Below are positions 54,761-64,000 of a stretch of DNA of 64,000 nt, piece by piece. Position 1 is the first letter of the stretch, and every line of letters starts with the position of its first letter. The position numbers and the translations under genes are program-made. The notes under the pieces are model-generated. The model saw only the letters and a program-made list of their open reading frames with translations, ran no database searches and had not been told where the DNA came from. The DNA lies in NCBI GenBank assembly GCA_947044405.1, contig CAMRHE010000333.1:248001-312000 (forward strand). Reading direction: 5' to 3'. Origin of the DNA: Leptodactylus fallax (taxonomy: Eukaryota > Chordata > Amphibia > Anura > Leptodactylidae).

Positions 54761-56853
54761 TCAGTCTAACACTATTTGCTCCTGTGTACATGAACTCTAT
54801 CTATGACTGAGAACACTGGGGCAGATTTATTAACACTGTCTAGGTTTTAGACAATGCAAACACAGTCCAGACAGGCTTATACTACACCAGATTTAGCACA
54901 GTGCCTGATGATGGATGATAAATCTATCAGTTTTTATTTGGAGGGGGCGCCAGATTGTCCTGTAGGGTTGTAGTTCTGGCTTCAAACAATATCCGGATTT
55001 ACAGATCTCTCCTGGTCTTACTCACAAGTAGGACTCATCTGAGTAGTAGATGACACCCCTATAGCACAGGTAGCAGAGATGACGTTGAGGTTTGGCAGTT
55101 CTCTCTGGTGATCTGTCACCTTCTCTCTGCAGCAGACACTTTGATACTGTCACATATTCTCACTTTTAGGATGTGACTGTCACCTGGAGTGTGAGTGAAC
55201 CATGTGGCAGGGGGTGTATATATTTGGAGAGCAGTGAACGGCCAGGGTCACTAAGGGGTGGTTTTATCCGAGAACTACCCTCAGGTATTGTGCCCGGCTG
55301 TGATTGCTCCCTGGAAACAAATGCACATGTTATACTCCAGTCACATCCAGAGCTGCTGCTGCCATGATGGGTTCATCTGGGGTATATGCTGGAGATTTAC
55401 TATCCACAATAGTAAATAGTTGTCAGACTCCGCCCACCTATGTAATTGCCCTGCTGATACTTGTAATCCCCTCCGCCCACTACCTGGCCCATAACATTGA
55501 CTTACATTGAGAAATGACTGATGAGGCAGGGCACGACCCGAAGGCCATAGGATGGCTAATACTTTCCTTAAATTGCAGGTGGCCCCAGGCGTGGTTGCAG
55601 GAAAAGACTTCAATGATGTCTAGGGGCAGAACACTGAGAAAACCGAAATGTGGGATTGTCCCGCTAAAGCAGCCCTGCCAAGGAGGGGGCTTAGGATGAA
55701 ATGAAAGGGGCTCTTTCCACAGAGGCTAGGACAGACCCAGAGTGATGGTGTCATGCTCCTCCCACCCACCAAACAGAAGACAGGATACAGTGAGCTCTTA
55801 TGTTACAGCAGTTATATTTTTTTACATAGGAGCAGTATTACAGTAGTTATATTCTCGCACATAGTAAGCAATTTTTATTAGTAAAAAGAAACAAAAATTA
55901 TAGTACATTACACCAGAATTAGCAACTAATGATGATATAACAAAAATCAGACATGTCCATCAGAGAATATACAATTTAATTTAATGGTCCATTGCTGGAA
56001 GAAAAGTAGAAAAAAAATAAACAGACATACACAATTACATTACAAAATTAACCTACATCAATCCAGATATACATCCATATAGAGATCTTATCCACCTTAG
56101 TTCAGACACGATATACAGTCATATGCTGAAACTCAGTGTGTATGGACACCTGGGTTCTTGTATGCCAATGATAATACTTTATGACAGTAAACGTTAAAGT
56201 CACCTATGATTGATGGTACACCATAGATAATGTCTGGGTATTTTAGATACTGTAATTGGGGGATTTTCAGTATTTTATGTCCTCCCCAGCACTATGTTGT
56301 AAAATGTGCCATTGCTTCCTCCTGACAACCTAATGGACATGTCAGATCTGACACACTGAGATATTTTAAGTTGCCTCTGTCAAAAAGCTTCCCATGCAAA
56401 GTTAACCAATGTGAAAGAATTTAGCAGGGAGCCTTTGGTCATTGAGATTGTAGGGTTGTAGTTGTACAGTGTCTCAGTGCTAGCTCCAAACAATATCCTG
56501 ATTTACAGATCTCTCCTGGTCTTACTCACAAGTAGGACTTATCTATTCTCCATCTTAGACTGTAGTCTAGATACTGAGGTATGTAGCCGTGAGCAGTGCC
56601 GGACTGAGGTGTCCCTAGACCAGTGGAATTGTTTCTAGGGGCCCACCGCCAGGACCCATGCAGATCAACTACAGAGAAAGCGGGGCTACAGGTAATAGCA
56701 ATACGATGTGCACCACTGCACTACCTAAATCCACAGCTACACTCTGTATGGCAAGTGTGGCTCCTGGAATTGTCCTGGAAAAGTTGATCTGCAGAGGTCC
56801 TGGCTGTTGTACCCCCAGGCCATCAATATTAGGAACATGGATAAATCCTTTAA
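54761..56853. other. No gene; contains a 90-bp direct repeat
   Basis: TTGTAGGGTTGTAGTT, AAACAATATCCGGATTTACA and GATCTCTCCTGGTCTTACTC (54960-55040) recur at 56450-56545. AGGAGCAGTATTACAGTAGT at 55827-55847 is a common frog dispersed repeat and also occurs at 57769. No coding gene is supported. Confidence 0.45.
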
Positions 56854-57173
56854 AGTGGTTGTCCAGTGATTGAAGCAACCCATGTGGTGAGCAGAAGGTG
56901 TAAAATTTAAAAAAAAAAAAACTAAAAAGCATATTCACCTGTCCCCGGCGCTCCTTTGTCCGCCACCAGTGTCCATTCAGTCTAGTACCGACGCCTTCTT
57001 CCTGGGAGTCCTGCACCTCATGTGACCACTAAGACCAATTAGGTACAGGATTTCCAGAAATAAGGCACCGCCCTAAGACCGAACAAACACAGGTGGGGAC
57101 AGGTGAATGTGCTTTTTTTTTAAAATTTTACACCTCCCTGCCCGCCACCGGGTCTAATTTATGGACAACCTCT
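56854..57173. mobile_element. TTAA-target MITE (320 bp)
   Basis: TTAA at 56850-56853 and 57174-57177. Ends AGTGGTTGTCCAGTGATTG and, inverted, AGAGGTTGTCCATAAATTA. An inner inverted repeat, ATTCACCTGTCCCC with GGGGACAGGTGAAT, lies at 56933 and 57094. Same termini class as 25439-25660. Non-coding. Confidence 0.75.
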
Positions 57174-57513
57174 TTAAAAGGCCTAAGTTTTTTATGGCCA
57201 TTTCACTGGAACAGTAATGAGGCAATTATATGGGGGGGCAGTGATAGAGGCTAACTTTCTGTGGGGGGACAGGCTTAAATTTTTTACTTTTATGTCCTAT
57301 TCTCAGGATAGTAGGGGACTGACACACGGCCCCATCAGCTGTACAGAACCACTTCCAGTGCAGGGCAAGAAGCAGAAAGCTCCATCCGCTGTATAGTCGG
57401 CCGGCTCTGTCACTGCAGCTCAGCTCCCAAGTCGGGCGCCGAAAGTGGCTCTGTACAGCATGATCGTTCCGGGGATAGACTATAAAAAAGCCATACTGTG
57501 CCCCACACTTTAA
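57174..57513. other. No gene recognised
   Basis: A 136-codon minus frame (57226-57636) shows no domain. Contains GGACAGGCTTAAATTTTTTA and a GC-rich patch at 57400-57470. Confidence 0.35.
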
Positions 57514-57600
57514 AGAGGACCTTTCATGTCCACATGCGGTTTTATATACTGCTAAAGGACATGAGCGGAGCAGCCGCAGTCGTGATGTCCTGTGCGTTCC
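57514..57600. repeat. TTAA element end, related to 48830-49984
   Basis: TTAA (57510-57513) then AGAGGACCTTTCATGTCCAC and TGCGGTTTTATATACTGC. These match the inverted end of the 1155-bp element (GTATATAAAACCACATGTGC). Other end missing. Confidence 0.6.
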
Positions 57601-57655
57601 TCTATGGCAGATCAGGGACCTTTCAGCACAGTACACTGATACAGCTGTGGAACTC

Positions 57656-57703
57656 CCGGGATCCGGAGCATCAGGCTAAAAACCCTGATGCTCCGGATCC
57701 CGG
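57656..57703. repeat. Perfect 20-bp inverted repeat
   Basis: Arm CCGGGATCCGGAGCATCAGG (57656-57675), an 8-nt loop, and the exact complement (57684-57703). It lies in GC-rich sequence next to a CCTTGGAGGACGGGGCCCTG stretch. Origin unknown; probably the tip of a decayed foldback element. Confidence 0.85.
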
Positions 57704-57767
57704 AGGCTCCTTGGAGGACGGGGCCCTGGGCCCAGTTTGCCCCCACCCCCAAAACCAGCCCTGCATA

Positions 57768-57945
57768 GGAGCAGTATTATAGTAGTTATATTCTTGTACA
57801 CAGAATAATGCTCCACAATGTCCCCACACAATATAATATGCTCCCCAGAGCCTTCACATAATACCCCATAGAGTCCCTCAGTATAATATTCTCCCCACAG
57901 TGGCCCCACACAGTATAATATTCTCCACAGTGTCCCCACACAATG
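57768..57945. repeat. Tandem-like repeat (AATATTCTCCACAGTGTCCCC)
   Basis: Starts with AGGAGCAGTATTATAGTAGT, then about five loose units containing ATAAT(A/G)(T/C)TCC(A/C)CA and CCCCACACA(A/G)TATAAT. Non-coding. Confidence 0.6.
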
Positions 57946-58360
57946 GCGCAATAACACAAACACCTTGGCTGAATTAAGCAAAACATCAATGGAGCAAAAA
58001 GCGCCTTGGCTGAATTAAGCGCAACATAAATGCCGTAATAACGCGAACACCTTGGCAAAATTATGCGTGACACAAGTGGCGCAATAACGCAAATGCCTTG
58101 GCTGAAATAAGCGCAACATAAATGCCGTAATTAAGCATGAATGGCGCAATAACGCGAAAGCCTTGGCTGAATTAAGTGTGACATGATTGGCGCAATAAAG
58201 CGAACACCTTGGCTGAATTAATCGCGACATGAATGGTGCAATAACGTGAACACCTTGGCTGAATTAAGTGCGACATGATTGGCGCAATGACGTGAATGCC
58301 TTGGCTGAATTAATCGCGTCATCAATGGAGCAATAAATCCAGCGCCTTAGCTGAATTATG
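57946..58360. repeat. 46-bp tandem array
   Basis: About nine units with CCTTGGCTGAATTAAG at starts near 57963, 58003, 58050, 58096, 58161, 58207, 58253 and 58299. The main period is 46 bp, with shorter and longer outliers. Units carry ATGGCGCAATAACGCGAAC, so CpG is frequent inside an otherwise CpG-poor area. MSRLIQPRC-type frames are artefacts. Confidence 0.88.
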
Positions 58361-58364
58361 AAAG

Positions 58365-58727
58365 CCCAGATGGTTTTGGCACCAGGAGGAACCTTTTCCA
58401 AGGCCCCCTTGAACTTTTTCAGTATAGATTGCTTCACTGCAAAAAGTAAGCAGATTTCGATAAATCTGTCTTGTGACATATGAAGAAAATTGACCGCATA
58501 ACCCTATGCGAATTCTATGTCCCTCTCCAGTTGAGTCAGAGTGAAGTTTATAAGCAACTTCGCTAGTGGCGATGCTCACAGAAGCTTGAGCTGAGGCCAA
58601 GGAATAAGATCTCCTGAGGAAACGCTCCATACGCCTATCTATGGGGTCTTGGAGACTGGAGCCGTCTTCTGCAGGAACCACTGTACAATGGTTAATTTTT
58701 CTACCGCCATATCTGTGGTAACATGAT
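58365..58727 (-). pseudogene. Unidentified ORF, weakly DIRS gag-like
   Basis: The minus frame contains AEDGSSLQDPIDRRME then RFLRRSYSLASAQASVSIAT. The DP(I/T)DRR(M/V)E pattern and alanine-rich helix recall the gag-like protein of DIRS tyrosine-recombinase retroelements, but the match is from memory and short. No RT or recombinase adjoins. The frame runs into the 46-bp array on its 3' side. It could be a chance open frame. Confidence 0.3.
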
Positions 58728-59520
58728 ACCCCCCAACCATCCCGCATCTGGCGGGACAGTCCCGATTTTACACTGGTGTCCCATGGTCCCAGATAGCTTG
58801 TTTGTCCCGCTATGCTAAATGGTAGATGCTAAATCCTAGTGGGCTAAAGGACTTTTGATGACGTCATGACCATATGATCAGACTCATGTGGGCGCAGCTA
58901 TTCTGGATGCTGCGGGACAGACTGTGATGTTACACAGAAAGCTGGGAACGAGAGTGATAGAAGATGAGGAGGAGAGAAAAGACAGCATATGTGAACAAGA
59001 GGGAGAACTGGGGGCAGATGTAGGGAGCAGTTAAACTGAAGGCAGATGAAGAAGGCAATTAAACTGGGGGCAGATGAACGGGCAATTAAACTGAAGGCAG
59101 ATTAAGGGGGGCAATTAAACTCACCAGATAAAGGGGGACATTAAATTGGTGATAGGTAGAGAGGGCAATTAAACTGGGGGCAGATGAAGGGGGGACATTA
59201 AGATGGTGGAAGATGGAGGGTGACAAACTGGGGGCAACTGGAGGAGGACATTAAACCGTGGGGGGTAGATGGAGGGGGACATGTCTGCCTCTAGTTGCCC
59301 CCAGTTTAATGTCCCCCTCCAGCTTCCCCTCTAGTTTCTGCCAGTATAAACTGGGGCACAAGGAGAGGGACTTAATACTGTGGGGCATTATAATGTGGGG
59401 GCATATAATGACTGTAGGAACATTATACTGTGTGGGGGCACATGGAAAAATAGATGAGAATGGGCGGAGTCATCATAGAAGTGGGTGGAGCTAAATTTGC
59501 CATATTTTGTCCCTCTTTCA
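58728..59520. repeat. Tandem-repeat-bearing MITE family, copy 2
   Basis: Left end ATACCCCCCAACCATCCCGC then GGCGGGACAGTCCCG. The middle has about nine units of GGCAATTAAACTGGGGGCAG type (59000-59265). Inverted units follow (TGCCCCCAGTTTAATGTCCC), then CATTATACTGTGTGGGGGCA and GAATGGGCGGAGTC, as in 19676-20218. The right terminus is missing. Confidence 0.65.
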
Positions 59521-60817
59521 GTTGTTTAGGCTGGCTGGGCCTTGTAGGGTCATGTGGCAGAGTATATTTAGCCCTAGTGTTCCTGATGTCCTACAAAACT
59601 AACTCCTCTTTGTACAATGTGTAGGCACATGACTTCTGAACACAAGTTCTTTACTGAAGGATTGTGCACAAAACAACTGTAATCCAGACATAGATGTGCA
59701 GAGGAAAAGTCACTTCAGATGTCGGCACAATCAGAGGTACAAAAGTGGAAGATGAGTACAATGGTCTGTTCACACTCTCCTATCTTAACTTCTGCTTGGA
59801 GCAGGCAATGTACTCAGTTGCTGGGGGTGATGACCATTAAGAAATACTCAGTCCAAGTAACAATGCTTCTGCCTTGAAAGAGCCTTCATGCCTTGGTTCA
59901 GCGTGGAGATGTGGCTACTCTGCCCAGGCTGGCGGAACCATGCAAAAGGGCCCTTGAAATACAATTATCCCCTCTGACTCAGAAATACCTGTAAGAAGAA
60001 GGTGCTTGCCCAAGTCTTACAAGGACTCTTGAACACAGCAGCTATCCAGCACAGGTTGTCCTCAGGATCAGTGGTTAGCAGATTTGGCAGCTGAAAAATG
60101 CAGTGGAGGTGCATATTAGAAAGTAAAATCAGAGTAGAAGTTTGAGGGGCTCATCCATTGAGGGGAGAGATGATGAGTCCATCTTGTCCTCAACTCACTA
60201 CTGAAGGAACCACACATTTTCCCTAGGAGGGAGAGGTGAAATCTAGTAGTTTCTAGAACCTTCCTGAGGCATCATGCGCTGGCAGGATCATTTGACAGAC
60301 TTAAGAATAGGCCTCAGCCACTAAGGGATGAGGCCTACATGACAGGGGGGATGATAAGAGATAAGAGAGTGAGAGGAATAGTTGTTTAGGAGGGGGGGAA
60401 AGGAGGGCTTAACTTAGGTGCAGGAGTGAGACAGGGGTCAGTCTGGAGAAGAAGTGACAGTGGCCTGCCCTCCCGCCCGTTTACTCTGAGGTTTTGGGAT
60501 TGGTGTTTTGTGGGGGTGGTGAGAGGCCTAAGTAATGCTTTTTGGTAGGATCTCATCGGAGGTATGAAGATCTGGATGTTACATATTAAGGCCTGGGAAG
60601 TCCCCTGGTTGGGCTATGGTCCCTCGTGGGGTTCAAGGCCTTAGAAGTTGAACGTCTACCCGAGGCGGCGCTTTGCGCCTGGGTAAGGGTAGGGGTGCCT
60701 TTCGCCTAGATATGGGTAGCTTATTGCACTTTGATAAGGGTTAAGTGTTGTTAGTGTGTCACTGTTTACTAGAATGTGGAAAAATTTTGGTTTTGTGTTT
60801 TTTGTATTTTTTGTGTG
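59521..60817. other. No gene recognised
   Basis: Moderately GC-rich sequence without motif-bearing frames. GCGCCTGGGTAAGGGTAGGG and TTGATAAGGGTTAAGTG near 60680-60745 could belong to an LTR-type repeat. Not assignable. Confidence 0.35.
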
Positions 60818-60874
60818 TTTTTTTAAATCGGGGGGGGGGGCCCTTTTTTATATTTTTTTTTTGGGGGGGTTGGT

Positions 60875-60924
<50 letters not shown>

Positions 60925-60950
60925 TTTTCCCCCCCCCCGGGGGGGGGGGG
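60818..60950. repeat. Low-complexity G/C/T homopolymer block
   Basis: Includes a run of 47 G (60875-60921), flanked by GGGGGGGGGG, TTTTTTTTTT and CCCCCCCCCC runs. Strong G-quadruplex potential. Long homopolymers of this kind are also where assemblies are least reliable. Confidence 0.85.
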
Positions 60951-61940
60951 TGTGGCATCCCAGAGATGGCTATGGCTGGGCTGAGGGTGATCTCTGTGCA
61001 TTGTATTATTTCCTGTTGCTTCATAGCCTGTGTGACATAGCAGGGGGTCCTGAGTCTCACACAACACAGCGCCACCTAGTGGCCTCCACATGCTCACCTC
61101 CCATAGGTTGAATAGTAACCAAATGTCCAATGGGAGAACATCACCTGGGTAAAGGGGAGGAGTCAGCTGATCACTGGGTCCCCATGGTAACACCCCTGCA
61201 GGAAGGTCCTGCATGTGAGGAGTTAGAAGTGTGGAGTGTTAGGAGGAGGAGGTGAGGAGAGAAGTGTGATGTCCTGTGAAGAAAACTGTCAGTTTATTGT
61301 AGGTATCTCAAGTCCTAGACCGGCCCAGGAAGGTTGGAGAGCTGACATACTCCAGCTATTCAGAAGATCCTGTCCCCTGTCTGCCTAGCCATCGCCCTGA
61401 AGGAAGTCAAGCATCATTATCTTGTCAGCATGAGACTGTGGAGAGAACATTCTGGAACACATTCTCCATAGCAAGTATCACAGGATCCAGGGGCCAAGGC
61501 CAGACCTGTGGAATATCCTGCCACCCTGACTATTGCACCCCGAAACTCTGAGCTATCAGGACCACATAATGTGAGTGGGGAATATTGTGTGCTAGTATCA
61601 TGGTGGGCATCCTCCTATGAGCCAAATAGGAGCCCATATGCACTGAAGTATACACTTTGCTGTGTCACCAGGCGTACCCCGTTATTTTGTATTGAAGAAA
61701 CTGTTTAAGCATTTGTGCCTCCACACCCATGGAAGTAAAAGTTCAACTTTACAACTGTTTCTGTGTCTGACTCTGCACCAACAACATCAGGGCTCCCCAA
61801 ACACCACCAGTCGGCACAGTATAGGGGAAGTGCCCCGGGGGAACAATCACCACTAACATTTGTGCAGCCCCCTCATCACCGGTACCAGTGGTGGTAACGT
61901 GGGACAGCACCAGTGCTGTGCCCTCGTGCCCAGAGACTGT
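60951..61940. other. No gene assigned
   Basis: Contains GTCAGCTGATCACTGGGTCC, GAAGTAAAAGTTCAACTTTA and a CACCAGTCGGCACAGTATAG stretch that remind me of LTR/leader sequence of frog retroelements. No ends, primer site or gag are visible. No host exon recognised. Confidence 0.35.
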
Positions 61941-61999
61941 GACAAGTCTGCGCTGTCTGCACCCCGCAATCCCAACTGCAGCGTTGCCCCCCATCTGGT

Positions 62000-62373
62000 C
62001 ACCGCAATGGCACATACCATGGATTTGCCACTTCTGTACTTGATGGTGAAACTGTAGTTTGCCAAATGTGAAGCCCATCTTTGTTCTAAGGCACCTAGCC
62101 AGGTGGTGTTAAAGTGAGCCAATGGGTTATTGACGGCGTACACAACAAATGAGGATGCAGCAAGGTAATCCTTGAATTTTTCTGTAATGGCCCACACATG
62201 TCCTAGAAGTTCTAGCTTGAAAGAGCTGTAGTTTTTGTTGTTCTAGTCTGCTCCTCACAGACTTCTGCTTGCATAGGAAGATACTCTTTCATGGTTGTTT
62301 TGCACTTGGGATAGTACAGCGCCAAGGCCCTGAAAGCTTCGAAAAGATTGGCTATAGTCAGGATACGCCATCT
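62000..62373 (-). pseudogene. Ty3/Gypsy RNase H relic
   Basis: Minus strand: DYSQSFRSFQGLGAVLSQ and ERVSSYASRSL (62255-62371), then after a frameshift SSFKLELL, and WAITEKFKDYLAASSFVVY, NNPLAHFNT, LGALEQRWASHLANYSF and YRSGK (to about 62005). The TDNNP active-site Asp reads AVNNP and NADALSR is lost. This is a conventional vertebrate Ty3-type RNase H, distinct from the pol at 26-29 kb. RT would lie to the right but is replaced by the satellite. Confidence 0.8.
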
Positions 62374-62384
62374 CTTCCCTCCAC

Positions 62385-64000
62385 GGTGCGCCATGCACGC
62401 CACATCTCTCCCCCCCATGGTACACCGTGCACGCCACATCTCTTCTCCCCCACATCTCTGCCCCCATGATACACCGTACAACCCACATCTCTCCCCAACC
62501 AACAAAAACCCGTGCACCCCACATCTCTCCCCCTCCACGGTAAACCGTGCACCCCACATCTCTCTCCCCCCACGGTACACCTTTCACCCCACATCTCTTG
62601 CCCCCACATCTCTACCCCTCCATGGTACACCGTGCACTCCACATCTCTCCCCCCCACGGTATACCGTGCACTCCACATCTCTCCCCACAGGGTACACCGT
62701 GCACCCCACATCTTTCCCCCCATGGTACACCGTGCACCCCACATCTACCCCCCACCGTACACCATGCACCCCACATATCTCTCCCCCCACGGTACACCAT
62801 GCACCCAACATCTCTCCCCCCAATGGTACACCGTGCACCCCACATCTCTACCCCAACAATACACCGTGCACCCCATATCTCTTCCTTCCCACATCTCTCC
62901 CCCCCGATGCACCGTTTCCCCCTCATCTCTCCCCTGTTACACCGTGCACCCCACATCTCTACCCCCACGATACACCGTGCACCCCATATCTCTTAACCCC
63001 CACATCTCTCCCCCCGATACACCGTGCACCCCACATCTCTTAACCCCCACATCTATCCCCCCACGGTACACCGTGCACCCCACATCTTTCCCCCCCACGA
63101 TACACCGTGCACCCAACATCTCTCCCCCATGGTACACCGTGCACCCCACATCTCTGCCCTCCATGGTACACCGTGCACCCCACATCTCTCCCCCCCCACG
63201 GTACAGCATGCACCCCACATCTCTTCTCCCCACAGTACACCGTGCACCCCACATCTCTCCCCCCCACGGTACACCGTGCAGCTCAGATCTCTTCCTCCCC
63301 CTGTTACACCGTGCACCCCACATCTCTTAACCCCAAGATACACCGTGCAACCTATATCTCTTCTCCCCACATCATCTCTTCCCCCCCAACAGTACACCGT
63401 GCACCCCACATCTTTCCCCCACATTTCTCCCCCCCCCCCACGGTAGACCATGCAATCCACATCTCTCTCCCCCTCACGGTACACCGTGCACCCCACATCT
63501 CTTAACCCCCACATCTCTCCCCCCAAGATACACCGTGCACCCAACATCTCTTCCCCCCACATAATCTCTTACTCCCTCACGGTACTCCATGCACCTCACA
63601 TCTCTCCCCCCACGGTACTCCGTGCACCCCACATCTCTCCCCCCCATGGTACACCATGCACCCTACATCTCTTCCACCCCACATCATGTCTTCCCCCCCC
63701 ACGGTACACTGTTCACCCAACATCTCTCCCCCATGGTACACCGTGCACCCCACATCTCTCCCTCCCACGGTACACCGTGCATCCCACATCTCTTCCCCCC
63801 CATATCTCTCCCCCCATGGTACACCGTGCACCCCACATCTCTCCCCCCCTAGAGTACACCGTGCACCCCACATTTCTTCTCCCTCCAAGGTATAACGCAA
63901 ACCCCACATCTCTTCCACCCCAACATCTCTCCCCCCACGTACACCATGAACCCAACATCTCTCCCCCCACGGTACAATGTGCACCCCACATCTCTCCCCC
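62385..64000. repeat. Satellite, about 33-bp unit, running off the edge
   Basis: Roughly 48 units of ACGGTACACCGTGCACCCCA + CATCTCTCCCCCC, with C-run length varying by a few bases and occasional CATCTCTT(A)ACCCC inserts. The core GGTACACCGTGCACC contains a short palindrome (GGTACACCGTGCACC/GGTGCACGGTGTACC). Higher-order repeats are suggested by recurring pairs such as TCTTAACCCCCACATCTCT. Frames of up to 272 codons (HPTSLPP, GVHGVPW) on both strands are array artefacts. Confidence 0.92.

Noticed and set aside
57498..57782. 94-codon plus frame and 136-codon minus frame (57226-57636)
   Set aside because: They overlap on opposite strands across MITE ends and a palindrome; no motif supports either.
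60759..61214. Proline/glycine-rich frames across the G run
   Set aside because: Produced entirely by homopolymer runs.
62348..63984. Long HPTSLPP and GVHGVPW frames on both strands, resembling repetitive structural proteins
   Set aside because: The unit of about 33 bp is nearly a multiple of three and free of stops in many frames. Opposite strands are equally open, so this is satellite, not coding.

Overview
The window looks like repeat-dense, host-gene-poor nuclear DNA from an anuran amphibian. This is inferred from the repeat types, not from a host gene. They include seven Tc1/mariner copies with DD34E, DD35E and DD38E transposases, TTAA-target MITEs with AGGG termini, Harbinger-like MITEs, hAT MITEs, two Penelope-like elements (PLEs), an L2 LINE, and a Ty3-type LTR element whose integrase lies upstream of its reverse transcriptase. 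I recognise no conserved host protein gene. The only host-regulatory candidate is a CpG-rich, E-box/GC-box segment at about 625-1027, cut off by a Tc1 insertion.

Layout. 1-8.4 kb: promoter-like island, a Tc1 DD35E copy with an open transposase frame, then several copies of an unnamed foldback repeat whose ends are perfect or near-perfect hairpins (TATACTCTGGGG type). One copy lies beside a 31-bp minisatellite inside a hAT-like shell. 8.4-17.2 kb: MITE halves, LTR-like repeats, a decayed hammerhead-like PLE end, and a second DD35E copy with a 2-bp deletion. 17.2-23.6 kb: two DD34E Tc1 copies, one killed by a single in-frame TAG. 23.6-34.5 kb: a TTAA foldback split by an LTR, followed by a tandem duplication. 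The left unit has collapsed to a solo LTR. The right unit keeps a 1088-codon pol frame (PR remnant-IN-RT-RNase H). Both units end in a PLE; the right one runs on through RT and GIY-YIG sequence to a downstream hammerhead-like motif.

34.5-48.8 kb: a Tc1 whose catalytic Glu codon is a stop and which contains an antisense solo LTR; a PLE split by a nearly full-length L2 and by a hAT MITE; two head-to-tail fused DD38E Tc1 copies. 48.8-54.7 kb: a 1.15-kb TTAA element, an LTR-like repeat split by a 1133-bp hAT MITE with a perfect 8-bp target duplication, and two tRNA-derived SINE-like units. 54.7-64 kb: sparse MITEs, a 46-bp tandem array, a 47-nt G run, a Ty3 RNase H relic, and a satellite of about 33 bp running off the right edge.

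The genes do not form a pathway. They are parts of selfish elements inserted into each other, so the window is best read as a stratigraphy. Most transposases and polymerases are broken. The open frames are the DD35E transposase (1402-2418) and the gag-less Ty3 pol (26241-29507). All family names come from visible motifs and remembered families; no database was searched.
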